DNA of 64,000 nt from Muricea muricata (Eukaryota > Cnidaria > Anthozoa > Malacalcyonacea > Plexauridae), in assembly GCA_963855995.1 (NCBI GenBank), contig OY979719.1, forward strand, positions 2,046,001 to 2,110,000, written 5' to 3'. A program made the translations under genes and the position numbers. Below are positions 33,454-46,430 of the stretch, piece by piece. The first letter of the stretch is position 1. Each line of letters opens with the position of its first letter. The notes below the pieces were generated by a model that had not been told where the DNA came from, searched no databases, and saw only the letters and a list, made by a program, of their open reading frames with translations.

Positions 33454-34281
33454 CATAGAGATTATAAAAGAATAGAGGCGGCATCCTGATTAAAATTCAG
33501 TCAAGCTCGCGGGACAAATTGAAGCTCGCTAATGGGGGGCAAATTTAAAACCCGGATGTAACATCTTACACCTATTGGCTGTTGATCGACTGTTCGCAAC
33601 AACAGATTGAGAAAGCTGAGAAAAAACTTTTTACGATTTTTTCGCACTAAGAGTTTTTTAATAAAAACTAAGGCGAAAATGTTAAAGATTAGTGCGGGAT
33701 TGCCTTGAAAGGTTTGAATTTTGTGTTTTGAATACTGGATAAAATTGGGTATGTTTAATATTGAGTATTTGTTAGCGAAAATGCAATTTTTGTATTCGAA
33801 AAATCAAATGAACACACTTGAAAAGTCTTTAAAGTTTAAATAGATCGCAGTATTGTGGCTGTACACCTTGTTGCACCTCTAAAACAATTTTGATAACTGC
33901 CTGAAGGCAAAAAAGTTCAATTTGTGTCCAGATGTGAGATATTTTGGCAGATATTTTGCAAACCCTCGCTGTGAAAAGCCGGTCAAAAACTGGTTGCTAT
34001 GCGTTGCTAGGGAGAACCTAAGGTTGAAAAACTCTGATATTTACACAAAAATCTGGCTGTCTGCACCTAAAATTACAAAAACTAGAAAGCTAAAAACATG
34101 TTTTCCTAGTATAGTCAGTATCTGTGTGCATCATGGTCATAAAAACAAGCAAAAATTGACAAAAACAGTATGTTTTTCATCGCTATACATCCGGGACCTA
34201 AATTTGCCCCCCATTAGATTTGTTCAATTTGTCCCGCAGTTTATCCCGCGATGCCGACTCTATTCTTTTATAATCTCTATG
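33454..34281. mobile_element. TIR element E3 with ~100-bp imperfect TIRs
   Basis: 828 bp. Ends CATAGAGATTATAAAAGAAT on both strands, continuing into paired CGGCATC, CGGGACAAATTGAA, CTAATGGGGGGCAAATTT and CCCGGATGTA. Target duplication CTTCTGAC at 33,446-33,453 and 34,282-34,289. Different family from E1/E2. No transposase. Confidence 0.85.
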
Positions 34282-34354
34282 CTTCTGACACCGAAAAAAA
34301 AAAAACAGAAACCGGGCGAATTTAAAACTCCGCCTCGCCTACGGCAGGCGGAGT
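34282..34354 (+). repeat. Palindrome-flanking direct repeat X, left copy, part 2
   Basis: Continues repeat X: GACACCG, an A-run, CGGGCGAATTTAAAACTCCG and the hairpin CTCCGCCT...AGGCGGAG. It ends exactly where the palindrome begins. Matches 61,861-61,954. Confidence 0.8.
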
Positions 34355-36857
34355 AAAAAGGCAATTTAATTTTAATTTTGTGAATTTCGATTACAAAACA
34401 TGCCTTGGACTGTCGACCAATTGATTTCGTCAGGCGATTACAGACTTGTGAGAGGAGGGGGGTAGCCTAATTACTAAAATGTAGTGAAAAAAGGACTTTC
34501 CATCTAATGGTGGGAGCAGGTTGGCGGGAACACTGGAGAATAAAGGTCCTGTCACAATGCAATTTTTCTTGCAACTTGAAATGCAATTCTACTATTGGGA
34601 GATGTAAAATTGGCAAATGCAAGTTTCCATCACAGTTTGCTGGGGTTTTTTAACGTACCAAACATTTGTCACAAATTTACTTAAGAGTAGATTTTCCCTG
34701 TAGCAAAAAAGATGGCAAATGTCGATTTTACCAGAGTGCATGGTAGTCTGAAATTGTTTAAAAAGGCAAATTAACGTCTTTTAAAGAACAGACAGAAGAC
34801 AATAGGTTATTTTCACACTTGTGTTAAAATTTCAATCCAGTAGCTTTGTTTCTTGTCATCTTTTCCCACGTATTCTTTCTTGATACCTGCAATGCATTCT
34901 GGTAAAATCGACATGTCGCCATCTTTTTTGCTACGGTGAATGCAAGGAAAAGTGCACCGTGTGACAGGGCCTTAAGGGTAAGAGGTGGATAGAGAAGGAG
35001 ACGGAGCAGTTACAAGTGCAAGAAAAATTGCACCGTGTGACAGGGCCTTGAGGGTGGGAGGTGGATAGGAGGAGACGGAGCAGGATGTGGGAGTCGTGCA
35101 AGGTCGGGATGTTAAAAAAGAACAAGGAATGTTATGTTTTTAATGCCTTTTAGACTTTTCTTGAGGCAATTAAAATTCAAACTGTCAAATCCAAACACTG
35201 TACAGAATGGCCGACTTTATGTGGTCTTTAGTTTTTACACAACCACTTGCATTGTTATCTTTTGCAGTTTGTTTACCATTTCAGTTATCTATCTTCAATA
35301 GAATTCTTTGAAATTTGTTTGTAGATCGACAAAATGCTTAACCTCCTCTCAACAACTGGCAGATTATGAAAAATGAAATTGTTAAAGGTATTGGAATATT
35401 GCATGTACAATATTGAATATGGGACAATTTGGGACAGTATAATTTTGGACATGACGGTTTCATTCTCACCTAATTTGACGATTATTTTGTGGGTACACAT
35501 ACCGTGGAATCTCATGTGCTCCAGAAGCATTTTAATCTTAGAAAAAGTCAAATAATGATGAACTGTGTTTTAAAAGAAAGTTAGAATCTTATTTGGTTCA
35601 AATCAATTGAATTATGGCCCAAGAGTTCATGAAAACACATACAAAAGGCTTTCTTAAAAAACTGAAATATCAAATCTAGCAATTTTATATGTTATGCCTC
35701 TAAACAACACAATTCTGTTTCTAAAAATTGGTACCCTACTAGACCTATATGCATGATTATATTAATTTGGACATATTTATTTTTACCCATTAAAATATAA
35801 ATTTGTGTTTAATCATTCGTGTTTGTCATTATTTGACTTTGTAATGTTGGTTAAACATAAGGAGATTGAGGTGACTTTGCCAGAAACAAAAACATCCATT
35901 ATTATACTAAAATTTCAATATATGTAGCAATTAAAACTAACCACAGGAAATATATTTCTACTTTTTAATTGAAATGTTTCTGTTATATGCACTATATCAT
36001 ATTTTTGATAAAAAATTACAACACCTATGTTATTTCCTGGTTTACTATCTCAATCATCTTTTGTTTAAGCTGGCTTTGAGTGTTCATTTGAAAGTTTGGA
36101 AAGTTCATTTGAAAATCACAATAGTTCTCAATGTTATATTGGACCCTTTAAAGTTAAAAAAATACTTTGTAATATTTTATACTACTCGTAATTTATCTTA
36201 GATACAGACTTTGTGATTTTGTACTAGAATGTTGACTTTCAAACTTTAAGATGAACTACTTATTAAGGACAAAATAAGCTAGCATATTGTCTTTTGTTTA
36301 CAAAGTGGAACTTGTTTGGAATTGAGATGAACTGATGCAGTTGTTCTTTAACTTTATCAATTAATTACATATCTTAAATGAAAAAGAAAACCACAACTTG
36401 CCAAATAAATTCTGTGGGCTCTTTTTATTAGCAAAGAAAAGATGTGGCAGATGTAAGAATTTAAGAGTAAAAAAGTTTCCTTGGACTAAAAAAATTGACA
36501 GTATGCCAGATTTTCTAGATAAACAAGCAGTACAGATGTTGGCCAATAATAAGTATAAGTAACTACAATTTTTAATTTTAAAAGTTTTCTATTGATGCCT
36601 GGATACAGTAAATACTTTACCAGAGTTCTTCGTATTACATCGACTTGAAAAAGTTTTAAGTCACATGAAGCTTTTAGTTGATACTATGCAATTTCAAATT
36701 TTACAGACTTCTTAATTAACATGCCAAATTTACCTTGTTGAACATAAGGTCTTTCCTGAGAAAAAGTAAAACTGTCTGGCATTATATGGAGTAGAATAAT
36801 TTAAATTAGTTTGAGACTTTGATTTGATAACAATTTTGATTTGTACTATTTACAATA

Positions 36858-37020
36858 CAAGTGACCGGGTTGTATCGGATATACAAACCCAAGCTGAAGG
36901 CGAGATATCTGACATACACAGATGCGAATGTTGTAAATGGCTTGTGAAACTCGTCAATTTTATACATCAGATCTATAGCAAAGTGATTTTGAAAATACCG
37001 ATTCTGTAAGATGAGAAAAT
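36858..37020 (+). mobile_element. TATCGGATATAC-family element, left-arm copy
   Basis: TTGTATCGGATATACAAACC, GCTGAAGGCGAGATATC, AATGGCTTGTGAAAC and AATTTTATACATC in the same order as at 8,780-8,995. The right-arm mirror is 58,155-58,317. Confidence 0.6.
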
Positions 37021-38657
37021 GATTTCTTTTGTGTTTCCTGTATGATTTATTACTTTATAAGTTTCTTAATTAAAATTACAACATATTGCCTACTGGAACT
37101 TTTTATATTGTTTGGTTGTGGTGAATTTGTATTTTGGCAATTGAAATATTTCTGAATTTGTATGTGCATTTCCTTTGCTTCAGTTCAAGTTTACATTTCA
37201 AATATTCCACTTTGTAATACTTGCGTGGTAATAATAATATAAGAAAACAGGTTTACATGGCTCTTGAATATAGTCTTTTCAACAAGTAAGTAAAGATGAA
37301 TTTATACTTCAAAGAGATATGTTCCTAACCTGACAATGGTACCTTCCAAAAAGACTAAATTTAAATTGATTCTTCGAATAAATTTTTTACTTTTCAATCC
37401 AAGATCAATCTAAGTTATGTATTTCTACTTTTATTTTGGTCTCTTTAACACTGAAACTATCAATTGTATATAAAGCAACTTCACTATCGAGTGACTTCAT
37501 TAGTTGCTGGGCAAAGCCAAAGCATTGATTTTTCGGCTGTTTTCAATGAAAAATAGAATTTTGCCCAAAGTTATCTCAAATAAATTATCACAATTTGAAC
37601 AAAAAGCTTCTGTTCTTGTGCCCACCAGAAAAATGAGATGTCTGAGACTTTCTTTGTATTTTTTTGCGAAAAATAGATCGCATGCACTGTTATGCAAAGA
37701 AAAGTGTAAGAGATTGGTTTCTGAAAAATGTCGTGCTACACACAATATTCTAAAAATGCTTGGTTTTTATTCTATGTATTTTTGAATTTTTTGTTAAAAA
37801 AAATAAAGGTAGCAATGTTTAGTGCATTTCACATTGTCAGGTTAGAAACGCAATAAGAAAAATGTGGCTCCGAACATTACAGCTTGGTCAATTTGGAATT
37901 TATAAAAAAATCGTTTCTTCGTTGTTTTTCGACGTTTTGAAGGGTTGTTTCGAGTACAAAAAAGTATTTTTAGGAAGAATTATGTGCCCACGTTACATGT
38001 CTCAAAGCCATCAAAATTCGTTGGTAATTCGTGCATGTATTTTTTCTGACTTATAAAAGCACAATTGATTAAAAATGATATTTTTCTTTTGACAAAAATA
38101 CCTTTCTTCTGTGAGGCTGGCTGTATTTGAAAAAGCGTTGGTCAACGCTCCGCCAAAACTCGTGGGTTTTCTCCGGGTACTCCGGTTCTTCCCACTGGGA
38201 GAGTTGACAGGGTAGTTACATATGGTTATAAAAATGTGACTAACTTTTGAAAACCTTTCTACTTAGACTTGTTAAGCCTTCTCGTCATCTCTATCAGTTG
38301 CATGTTTTGAGCCACATGTTTTTCTTTGTAATTGTGAAACAACTCGTTATATGCTGGGTAAACCTTTGCAAAACTCTCAAAATTTATCACTTCAAGTTGT
38401 TTCATTGTTATAATATATTTTGAAGTATAAACATTTACTTACGTTGAAAAGACCCAAGTTATTTAGGACTTTGTTCATTCACTTGTGTTATTGTTCTCTC
38501 TGCCATGTTCTGTTTTCTTCTGTTGTTATTTTAATAAGTACAATGTGTGGTAGTTAATCTCTTTTTATTGTTATTCAAATTGTATGTAATCTTTACAAAT
38601 TTTTTCAATAAATTGTTTACAAAATTTACTTGTGACCCCTTTTTAATTAAAAATTCA

Positions 38658-38671
38658 ATTCCCATGGGAAT
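38658..38671. promoter_or_regulatory. EBF/COE-type palindrome ATTCCCATGGGAAT
   Basis: Perfect match to the ATTCCCNNGGGAAT form. Two more lie at 40,276-40,289 (AT centre) and 40,374-40,387 (TT centre), with mirrors in the right arm. Function is inferred from consensus only. Confidence 0.35.
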
Positions 38672-38697
38672 TGAGAAATTGAGTAAAAAAAATCCCC

Positions 38698-38814
38698 CTA
38701 CCCCGGCCAGCTCCCCAAGTGCCACTTCCACCTAAGTAGAAGTACTTATACATGTAGTACAAGTACTTCTACTTATTCACGGTGGAAGTAGCACTCGGAG
38801 AACTGGCCGGGGTA
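38698..38814. repeat. 117-bp hairpin, left-arm copy
   Basis: CTACCCCGGCCAG...CCACTTCCACC...AGTAGAAGTACTT on the left pairs with AAGTACTTCTACT...GGTGGAAGTAGC...CTGGCCGGGGTAG on the right. Mirror at 56,361-56,477; a third, diverged copy starts at about 63,889 and is cut by the window end. Confidence 0.85.
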
Positions 38815-39649
38815 GCCGGCAAAGAGAAGACCAACTTTGCAAGTGCTAATACAATTGCTAAGTTGATCTTCCCTTGAGAGTAGCCGCGCGTACCTAACAA
38901 ATTAAAACAACAAACGTTAGTGACTTAAGTACTTAGCATGCAAATTTGATTCCCAAAGCCAAAATGTCAAGTGCCCCCCGCTGATCCTACCAACTGCCTA
39001 CCTGCCTCAGTTCTAAGCTGTCTTCCTCAGTTCTAAGCTCCTGCATTCCATTCGTTACCTTCACTTTCCTCACCATCGCACAGTCACTCACAGCTGATAA
39101 ACCCGCATGCACCACCACCACCCCGACTGCCACCCAATTTCGAAAATTAAAAGAGTTAAAATTTCGGTAAAGTATGCGTTTTAAATGCAATTTATTTGGA
39201 TATTTTAGATCAAACGTAAACAGAAAAAGCTCGTACATAAAAACAGGTGAGAATTCTATTTAAAATTTGCTTGCAAAATATAAAACTTAATTTGCATTTT
39301 TCTTAGTTAATAGTATAGATCAATTTAGTTGATGTTGAAACCTACTCTTAACTGTTTTATTAGAAGTGACGACAGATTTTGGTTTTTAAGCATACTTTCA
39401 AAAATTTTAATTCCTTTAATAAACCTAATCCCATGCAACTTACACACGGCGCACACCCTCGCAGTCCATACATTTAGCTAATAAATTACGTTATAAACAA
39501 AAAAGCAAAATAAAAAGATAAATTACGTTATCTCTAGCTACTTAAACCCACTTAGACTGAGTTTTTGATTGAATTTTCAAACGTAAAACCTTAGCTGAAT
39601 GGGCATGGGCTTTTCGTTGTGTTAACTGTTCCGGAGTAAATATAAACCT

Positions 39650-39891
39650 GGGGCCGGTTGTATCAAAGGCGTTTAGCTTAAACGGTGGATAAGTGAAATT
39701 TAAAAATCAGTTTTACACCTAGTACGGAACCGAAATTATGAGTTGAAATAGAATAAGTATTTAGTTTTATATATAATTGTTCTTCTCAGGTCAAATAACT
39801 TCAGCTGGTTTGTTTATACAACATGGAAACTTGTTTCATATTTTTGACTTATCCACCGTTTAAGCTAAACGCCTTTGATACAACCGGCCCC
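39650..39891. mobile_element. GGGCCGGTTGTATC-family TIR element, left-arm copy
   Basis: 242 bp, same TIRs and interior as 25,893-26,133, again abutting CCTG on both sides. The paralogous place in the third arm copy (near 63,037) lacks it. Confidence 0.85.
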
Positions 39892-41524
39892 TGATACTTA
39901 CCAAAGTCCAAGGCTGGGTCAAATAAGCATGAGAATTAGGCAAAAATAAAAAGCAATTGAAACTCAACAGATTCACTAAAGTTGTTTTTTTTTTGGCAAC
40001 TTATATCCTTAAGTGTAGATGACATGCAATTTTTAATGCCGTAATTCTCACACTTATTTAACCGAAACGCCTTCATTTGCATGGTACCTCGCAGCTGCTC
40101 TCAAACCACCTTCGTAATTTGCTTTAGTGTACACAAACAATGACTTCATTGTTCCTGCTTACCAAAACAAATCTGAAAGCACCAAGATACTTATCATATT
40201 AATAATCAAAGAGGATTCGCATTATGCAGTAATTACCATAAACAGACGCATCACCATTGAAACAAAGCATGCCGTATTCCCATGGGAATTTAAAATGCAC
40301 AAAAAAATATAATGATCCTACTGATTTGCATGGATGTATGAACCAAATTAGCTAAGAAACAAAGAAATGATATATTCCCTTGGGAATTTAATGTAGCAAA
40401 AAGATGGCGGGTGTTGATTTTACCAGAATGCCTTACGGTCTGAAATCGTTTAAAAACTTAAGGTAAATTAACCTCGTTTGAGGAACAGACAGATAGGTTA
40501 TTTTGTCACTTGTGTTAAAATTCCGTCCATTAGCTTATGTTAAATATCATTTCACTGCTATTCTTGATTGATACCCGCATTAAATTCTGGTAAAATCGAC
40601 ATGCCACCATTTGTTTTGCTACGGTGAATTGGAATACAAGTCAAATTTTCTCGCTTTTTAACCAGAGAACACATTCTTTAAAGGTAGAACGACGGAATTG
40701 ATCGTTTACAATCGACGCCATCTTTGTTGACGTTTGAAACACATGGCAACCACAAAGTATCTATTCATTATATCTGATCCTATCGAGCCATACATCTTTA
40801 AAGTATCATTCATAATACGCTAAAACTAACGATGAAATAGTAAATTGACACAAGTACTTCGCTGTAAACAGCTGAAGTAATCTGCAGAGTCAACCAAGAT
40901 GGCGCCCAATCACACGAAATGACGGCATGTGCAAACCAAAAATAGTGACCAAATGCATCAACTATAATTTAGTGGCATTATTACGAAACTTATTTTTGTA
41001 AAACGTTCAATCCTACATGTTATTTTGTTTTGTTTTTAGAAATATCCAAATCCAAATGTTAGAGACGAAATTTCCAGGCGTTAAGGTATTGTTTCTTTAA
41101 AAAATATTGTCGACATTTACCATATTTTTACCTGTTTTTTGACTCGAAAATTGACTGCCAAACTCCTAGGTATTCTATTTAATTATTTTGTTGAATGTAT
41201 TTGATATCAATGTTATTTCAATCCAATTTTTTTCACTTAATTTGCTGTCTTCTCTTTTTCATTAACGAGAAATATCTATTAAATCCTCTTTGATCCCTCA
41301 ATAATAAGTATCTTGTTTTCTACTAACTTGCACATTACCACTACTTTCTATTACAATGTCGTGTCTTCTCATTCTTGTGGATTGTTGTTTTGTGGGTCTT
41401 GTCGTCCAGGATCGTTCATTCTTTTCTTTTCTTGTGCGTTTTTTTCACATCCCATCACCCTTTGCAATAGTAGAAAGAATTAAATCATGAGATGATAGTT
41501 ACGAGTAATTTATAAACTATAACA

Positions 41525-41940
41525 TATTAAACAATTATTGGATGAGGTTTTTGTGATATGCGGAATTATCAATGTCGAGGTAAGAGTTATCAGCCGAGCC
41601 GAAGGCGAGTCAGATAACTCTTACCGAGAGATTGATAATTTTGCATATCACAAAAACCGAATCCGATAATTGCTTTATTATACATTTTAAGTCTTTTTCC
41701 TCGAGCAATTGACGCATTTCGCCCTCGGAAGAGCTTAAAAAGGAAGATGCCATAACATGAAACAGAAAATATCGAAAAAATGTTGTTGCCATGCCAACCA
41801 TTGATGCCAACGAATACCGCATACTGTAATAATCTGCACCGTAGGCTCAACATCCAGATAACTCAGTTATCTGCTAGCAGATAACTGAGTTATCTGCAGA
41901 TTGTGTGATAGTCGCATTTATCTGCATACAACTGATCAAT
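41525..41940. mobile_element. Palindromic miniature element (TCTGC / CGAAGGCGAG family), left-arm copy
   Basis: TTGGATGAGGTTTTTGTGATATG..., paired GAGGTAAGAGTTATC / GATAACTCTTACC around CGAGCCGAAGGCGAG, then the double palindrome of GATAACTCAGTTATC at 41,857-41,900. Same order as at 23,980-24,498, inverted. Confidence 0.65.
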
Positions 41941-43655
41941 CACAACGCATAAAACAACTGCAATGTATAATAAAATAGTTTATTAATTAGGCCGGCCAAA
42001 TTATTGTGTAAGCTGTTAATATGAAATTTTTTTATTAAAATCTCGAGAATCATTAGTAAATCGTGAACAAAACACAAAAGAAAATCATAGCCGTGAAGGA
42101 GTCTTTATTTCTCACACGCACACAACTTGCAGCTACCCTAATTTATGATTTTAAATCAAAATATCTCGAGAATTAAACAACACGTAAGGAATGTGTAAAT
42201 TCTTAAAGCTCTTTCGAACAATAAAAATTAATATCTCGCACTAATCTCTCTCAAAAGCTCTCTCAAATTTATTACCAATATCTCTTCAACTATTACTTTG
42301 CAGGTGAAATGTAACTTCTATCAAAACTAGCTTACTTCAAGTTGTTTGGGAATTAAGATTTTACGTGTCAACGAGATCAAATATGAATCTAAGATGGCAG
42401 ACAGCGCATTAAATTTCTATCTTTACGACCAACTCCCCAACGAAAGGCTTTAATTCGCTCGAAAGTCGAATTTTGTTTTTTTATTGTTTAATGTAGTGAA
42501 AGATCCTGTGTGCTTTTTACAGCACTGCTAACACTAGCAACGTTAGTGCGAGATGTTAATTTTTATTGAAACGAAAGCTGAACTGCTAAAGAAAATAGAA
42601 ACGACAAGATAAAATCAAAAAACTTACTTTCACTCTATCTTTGGATCTTCTTGGCTTCGGTTGTTCTCGTTTCATCATGCTGTTTATGGTTTCATCTGGT
42701 TGGCGCACTCTCCTCACGGAACATCACGCCGGTCCAGTAGGTAACTAGCTCACTCGTGTCCAGTCAACCAACATAAAATAAGGAGAAAATTAATGTTACA
42801 AAATATTTTAGAATATAGGACACTAAGCGTTAATTGAAATTGACTTTAACAAACCGTACATTGTGATAGTATTTGCATCTTAACATCTGATGGAGACGGC
42901 TTGTGATTTACTTCTTATGTCGATATGAATTCTTTCCCATCTTGTTGCATCATTAGTTGATGGTTGTTGTATTCACTTTTTACTTGGCATTCTTTGAAAA
43001 AAAAATTACGATGTTCAGAAAACTGTTTACAAGATAAGCAAAGAAAACTACGTTCACAAGCATTAGAGAGGACTAAGTAATTATAATAGGCGTGACAGGT
43101 CACAGAGGTTAGTCGACGAAGAAACTCATGGACAAATTCCCGGCATGATGATATTCCGATAGCAAGAAGTACAGCAAGTGTAGAACGTGTACGTGTAAGC
43201 TTAAACTGTATCTATGCAAATCCAAGAAAAGCGCAACACAAAATGGCGGAATTTAAAGACATTTCTGGTGTCATTTCCAGTTCCCTAACTTTCGCGGACA
43301 AATATATTTATATATTTTTCTCAAATTTTTTTGAAGTAAATCTAGATGGATTTTGTGAATAAACAAATTGAAAAAAGTATTGCCCACGTTAGGAAACTAG
43401 AACGGGCGCCCAAGAATGCCCACAATTTCTCCAATCTGGATTATATTTATTGATTGCGCAAATGACTGATAAAAAATAAGAGAGTAATAAAATACCAAAT
43501 GGTTTCCTCTTCAAGATAGTGTCATACATGCGCGCGGCATTTCGGGATATTTGGGAAAACTCATGTTGAAGTTGAACCTAAGGCAACATGCCAAGTACAT
43601 GGATGACGCTATCCTGCTCAGGAAACTATTTAGTAATTGTCTTACAAAATGATTA

Positions 43656-43977
43656 CAGTGAAACACAAGTCAACGCCACGGCATTTAAATTTCTCGTGTA
43701 GGATTGTTTAATCCTGCACAGTAATAGCCAAGTGGCGCAATCGTCAGAGCAAACGCCTATCACATGTGAGGTCGTGGGTTCAATCCTTACTTCAGACTCG
43801 TGACACCCATGTGAGGAGTTAGTCAGTCGTGGGTTTATCCCGGGTACTCCGGTTTGCGAATGTTGACTGGATGGTTAAAATTGTAAAATATCAGTAATCA
43901 CCGGAACACGGGTACTTAACTAAACTGCTGACGATGAGGCGGAACTCATAATGAATTAATGAAAATGTGTTTCACTG
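43656..43977. mobile_element. TA-flanked TIR element containing tRNA-like A and B boxes
   Basis: Ends CAGTGAAACACA / TGTGTTTCACTG, each flanked by TA, giving about 322 bp. Inside, AGTGGCGCAATCGTCAGAGC and GGTTCAATCC resemble pol III A and B boxes of a tRNA, followed by CCCGGGTACTCCGGTTT, a motif I associate with cnidarian short repeats and also present at 38,174-38,189. Could be a SINE captured in a MITE. It is not a tRNA gene: no cloverleaf closes. Mirror at about 50,470-50,791. Confidence 0.55.
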
Positions 43978-44639
43978 TAGTTATCATACAATGTAATTGC
44001 CAAGCTGAATGAATAATTCTCCAGTAACTACGTCATATGAATAATTTACAATTATGAGAGTAGTGGGGGGGGGGGGGCAGCATAAAGATTGAAGTAGTGT
44101 CAAGGAAGGGGTACTACCCTGACGGGTACTAGGCGAAGAAGTAGAGTAAACAGGAGGAAGAAAATTAAATTGGAGTAAATAAGGGGGATTGGGGTAAAGA
44201 AGGGGAGAAGCAGGATAAAGAAACCAGTGGAAGGGGGTGCTATCCTGGAAGGAGTACCCGGGAAAGAAGAGGGTGAACAGGAGGAAAAGTAGATTGGAGT
44301 ACAGAAAGGGGAAATTAAACGGATCAGGAAATTCAGACTTGCAATTCAAATGAAAGGCAGCTCATTGGTCATGTAAACACTCGTTAAATCATGGTTCTCG
44401 CTTGCCTTTAGCTTGGAATCATCTTTGAATTTGAACTGAAAGTCTGAATTTGCATGTTTCTTGTATAGATTGCAGTGTATCAGAACAGAAGAGGTTTTGA
44501 AGAAAAAGAAAGAAAGAATAAAAGTAAGTTAAAATTTGTAAAGAATAATGAAGAAACTATTGGTACAGCACTTGATACATGATGATAATCATCATTATAA
44601 ACTCTCTATTAATCCGGGGGGGGGTATAATAGAGAATTT

Positions 44640-46430
44640 GCAATGATAGTAAGTATATTGTAATATTTGGGTTTTTACCACTAAATCCTCTTGAAAGTTC
44701 TTTTTGGCTGTGGCTTCTCTCATCACAGTTGTCTGTGCTTGTCTTGCAAAATCTCTGGAATATCTATAACGTGAAGGTCAATATTTAAGATTAGAAAAAT
44801 AGAAACCGTAAAATAGAAAGAAATTTAAATCGTGGCGAATACTTTTTACGGTCTTGCTGGCATGACAAAAAGAGAGTATAGATTTATAAGATCATGTTGA
44901 TTTATCCTTTATCTGAACTATATTTAACTTAGATTTTAAAATAGATTTCACCCTGGTAAGCAGACCGAATGGGTTTTCAAACAAGATAACATTTAATGAC
45001 TAAAACGTGCACAGAATAGTTAGAGAATGCTTACATGTCGAATAAAAATCCAATACTTTTAATGTCCAACTACACAATAGCGATTTTCGTTGCATTTCTA
45101 GACTGGAGAAGAAGACGACGCCATTTTGATTTTGATTTCTCCCGACAACGGCAGATTTGTCTTCGCAATTTTTTTCCATTTCTTCGTCGTTTTAGCTCCA
45201 ATTTGCTCGTTGTGTTTCTTTCGTACCTTCCTCGCCATTTCCGTACAACCAATGGACATTTATACTCAAGATTAAGACTGTATTGAGACTTTCAAAATGT
45301 TCGTCAGGAGACATAAAAATCGAAGCTTCTTCTTCGGGTTGCAGAAGCAAATGACGTCAGACGACCTTTGTCCGCCAGCAAATACCCGTATGTATAACAT
45401 TCAATGATCTTTTTAGGAAGCTGAAAATCAGTTTTTATTGCGCGAACGAAATGTTTTTGCCATTATTTCTTACTCAGGTCTTTGTTCTACTACTTTACTT
45501 CCAGTTTAGTTAGGTAACTTGCCAAAAGAAACGCCTGTAAGGGACAATTTTGCATTTTTTTTTTATTTCGATGCTGATGAAGAAGAGAAGACTCGTTAGA
45601 GCTTTCATTGGCAAATATCTTTCCCTCCGTGGCGGAGAGGTAAAGACAACTGTCTTGACTTCGATTTTGGGTGGATCGAGGACCGGTCCAGTTCAACTGA
45701 GTTTGGTAAGAATTTAATTCTGATCGGTGCTCGATCCACCCAAAACTGAATTCAAAGCTGGGCGTGGAGTGCAGGAAAACACTAGGCAGTACCGCGAGGC
45801 CAAGGAGGCAAACGTTATTTTCCTAGTGTTGTTAACTAATATTTAAGCAAATTTCATTAACTTGACTGTTGGGGACAGACCTGTAGGGTTGGTGCATTGA
45901 AGACTTCTCGTCGTTATTTCCCTTCGTTCAAGAAGACAAGTTGTCTTCATCGAGAAATAACGACGAAAAGACTTCAAGACACCACTAAACCACTACACTT
46001 TAAAGCTACAGTGTAGTGGTTTAGCTAGCTAAACCACTACACTGTGCCAATAATATATGGCTGACTTCTTCCTAACGCTTACGGTACGACCATGGATGCG
46101 CAAAGATGCGCAAACACATTAAAGCCTTGAAAGCAAGTGTTTTCTTTTAGGAAAGAATCAAGGACGACAACGCTTACTAAATCAAAGCCGTCTAGTCATG
46201 TTTTAAGTACTTCAGCTATGTTTAACGATCTTTTACCAGATCTTTGCAAGAGGAAAAGTAAAATTTTGCATCATTATTATTAACTTTCCGTCAGTCGTTT
46301 CTTTCTTGATCGAGCATTATATGCCATTGTGTTCAGTGTCCTTGATATAGGAGCCATATACTTATGGCCTTGGGTTTAATTCCCAAACACTGAATGGCAG
46401 TGTTTTGCTCTTCCAATGAGATAACAAGAT
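44640..46430 (-). repeat. Family F repeat, left-arm copy
   Basis: Reverse complement of 48,030-49,770, with the blocks listed for copy 2. It contains an internal perfect palindrome of GTAGTGGTTTAGC with its reverse complement near 46,013-46,040. Confidence 0.75.

Noticed and set aside
37504-37785. Mirrored 93- and 81-codon frames on opposite strands in both arms
   Set aside because: Both strands are open over the same bases. Identity between arms reflects recent duplication, not coding constraint.
43723-43800. Possible tRNA gene
   Set aside because: A- and B-box-like stretches are present, but no acceptor stem or anticodon arm closes. Treated as part of a repeat.
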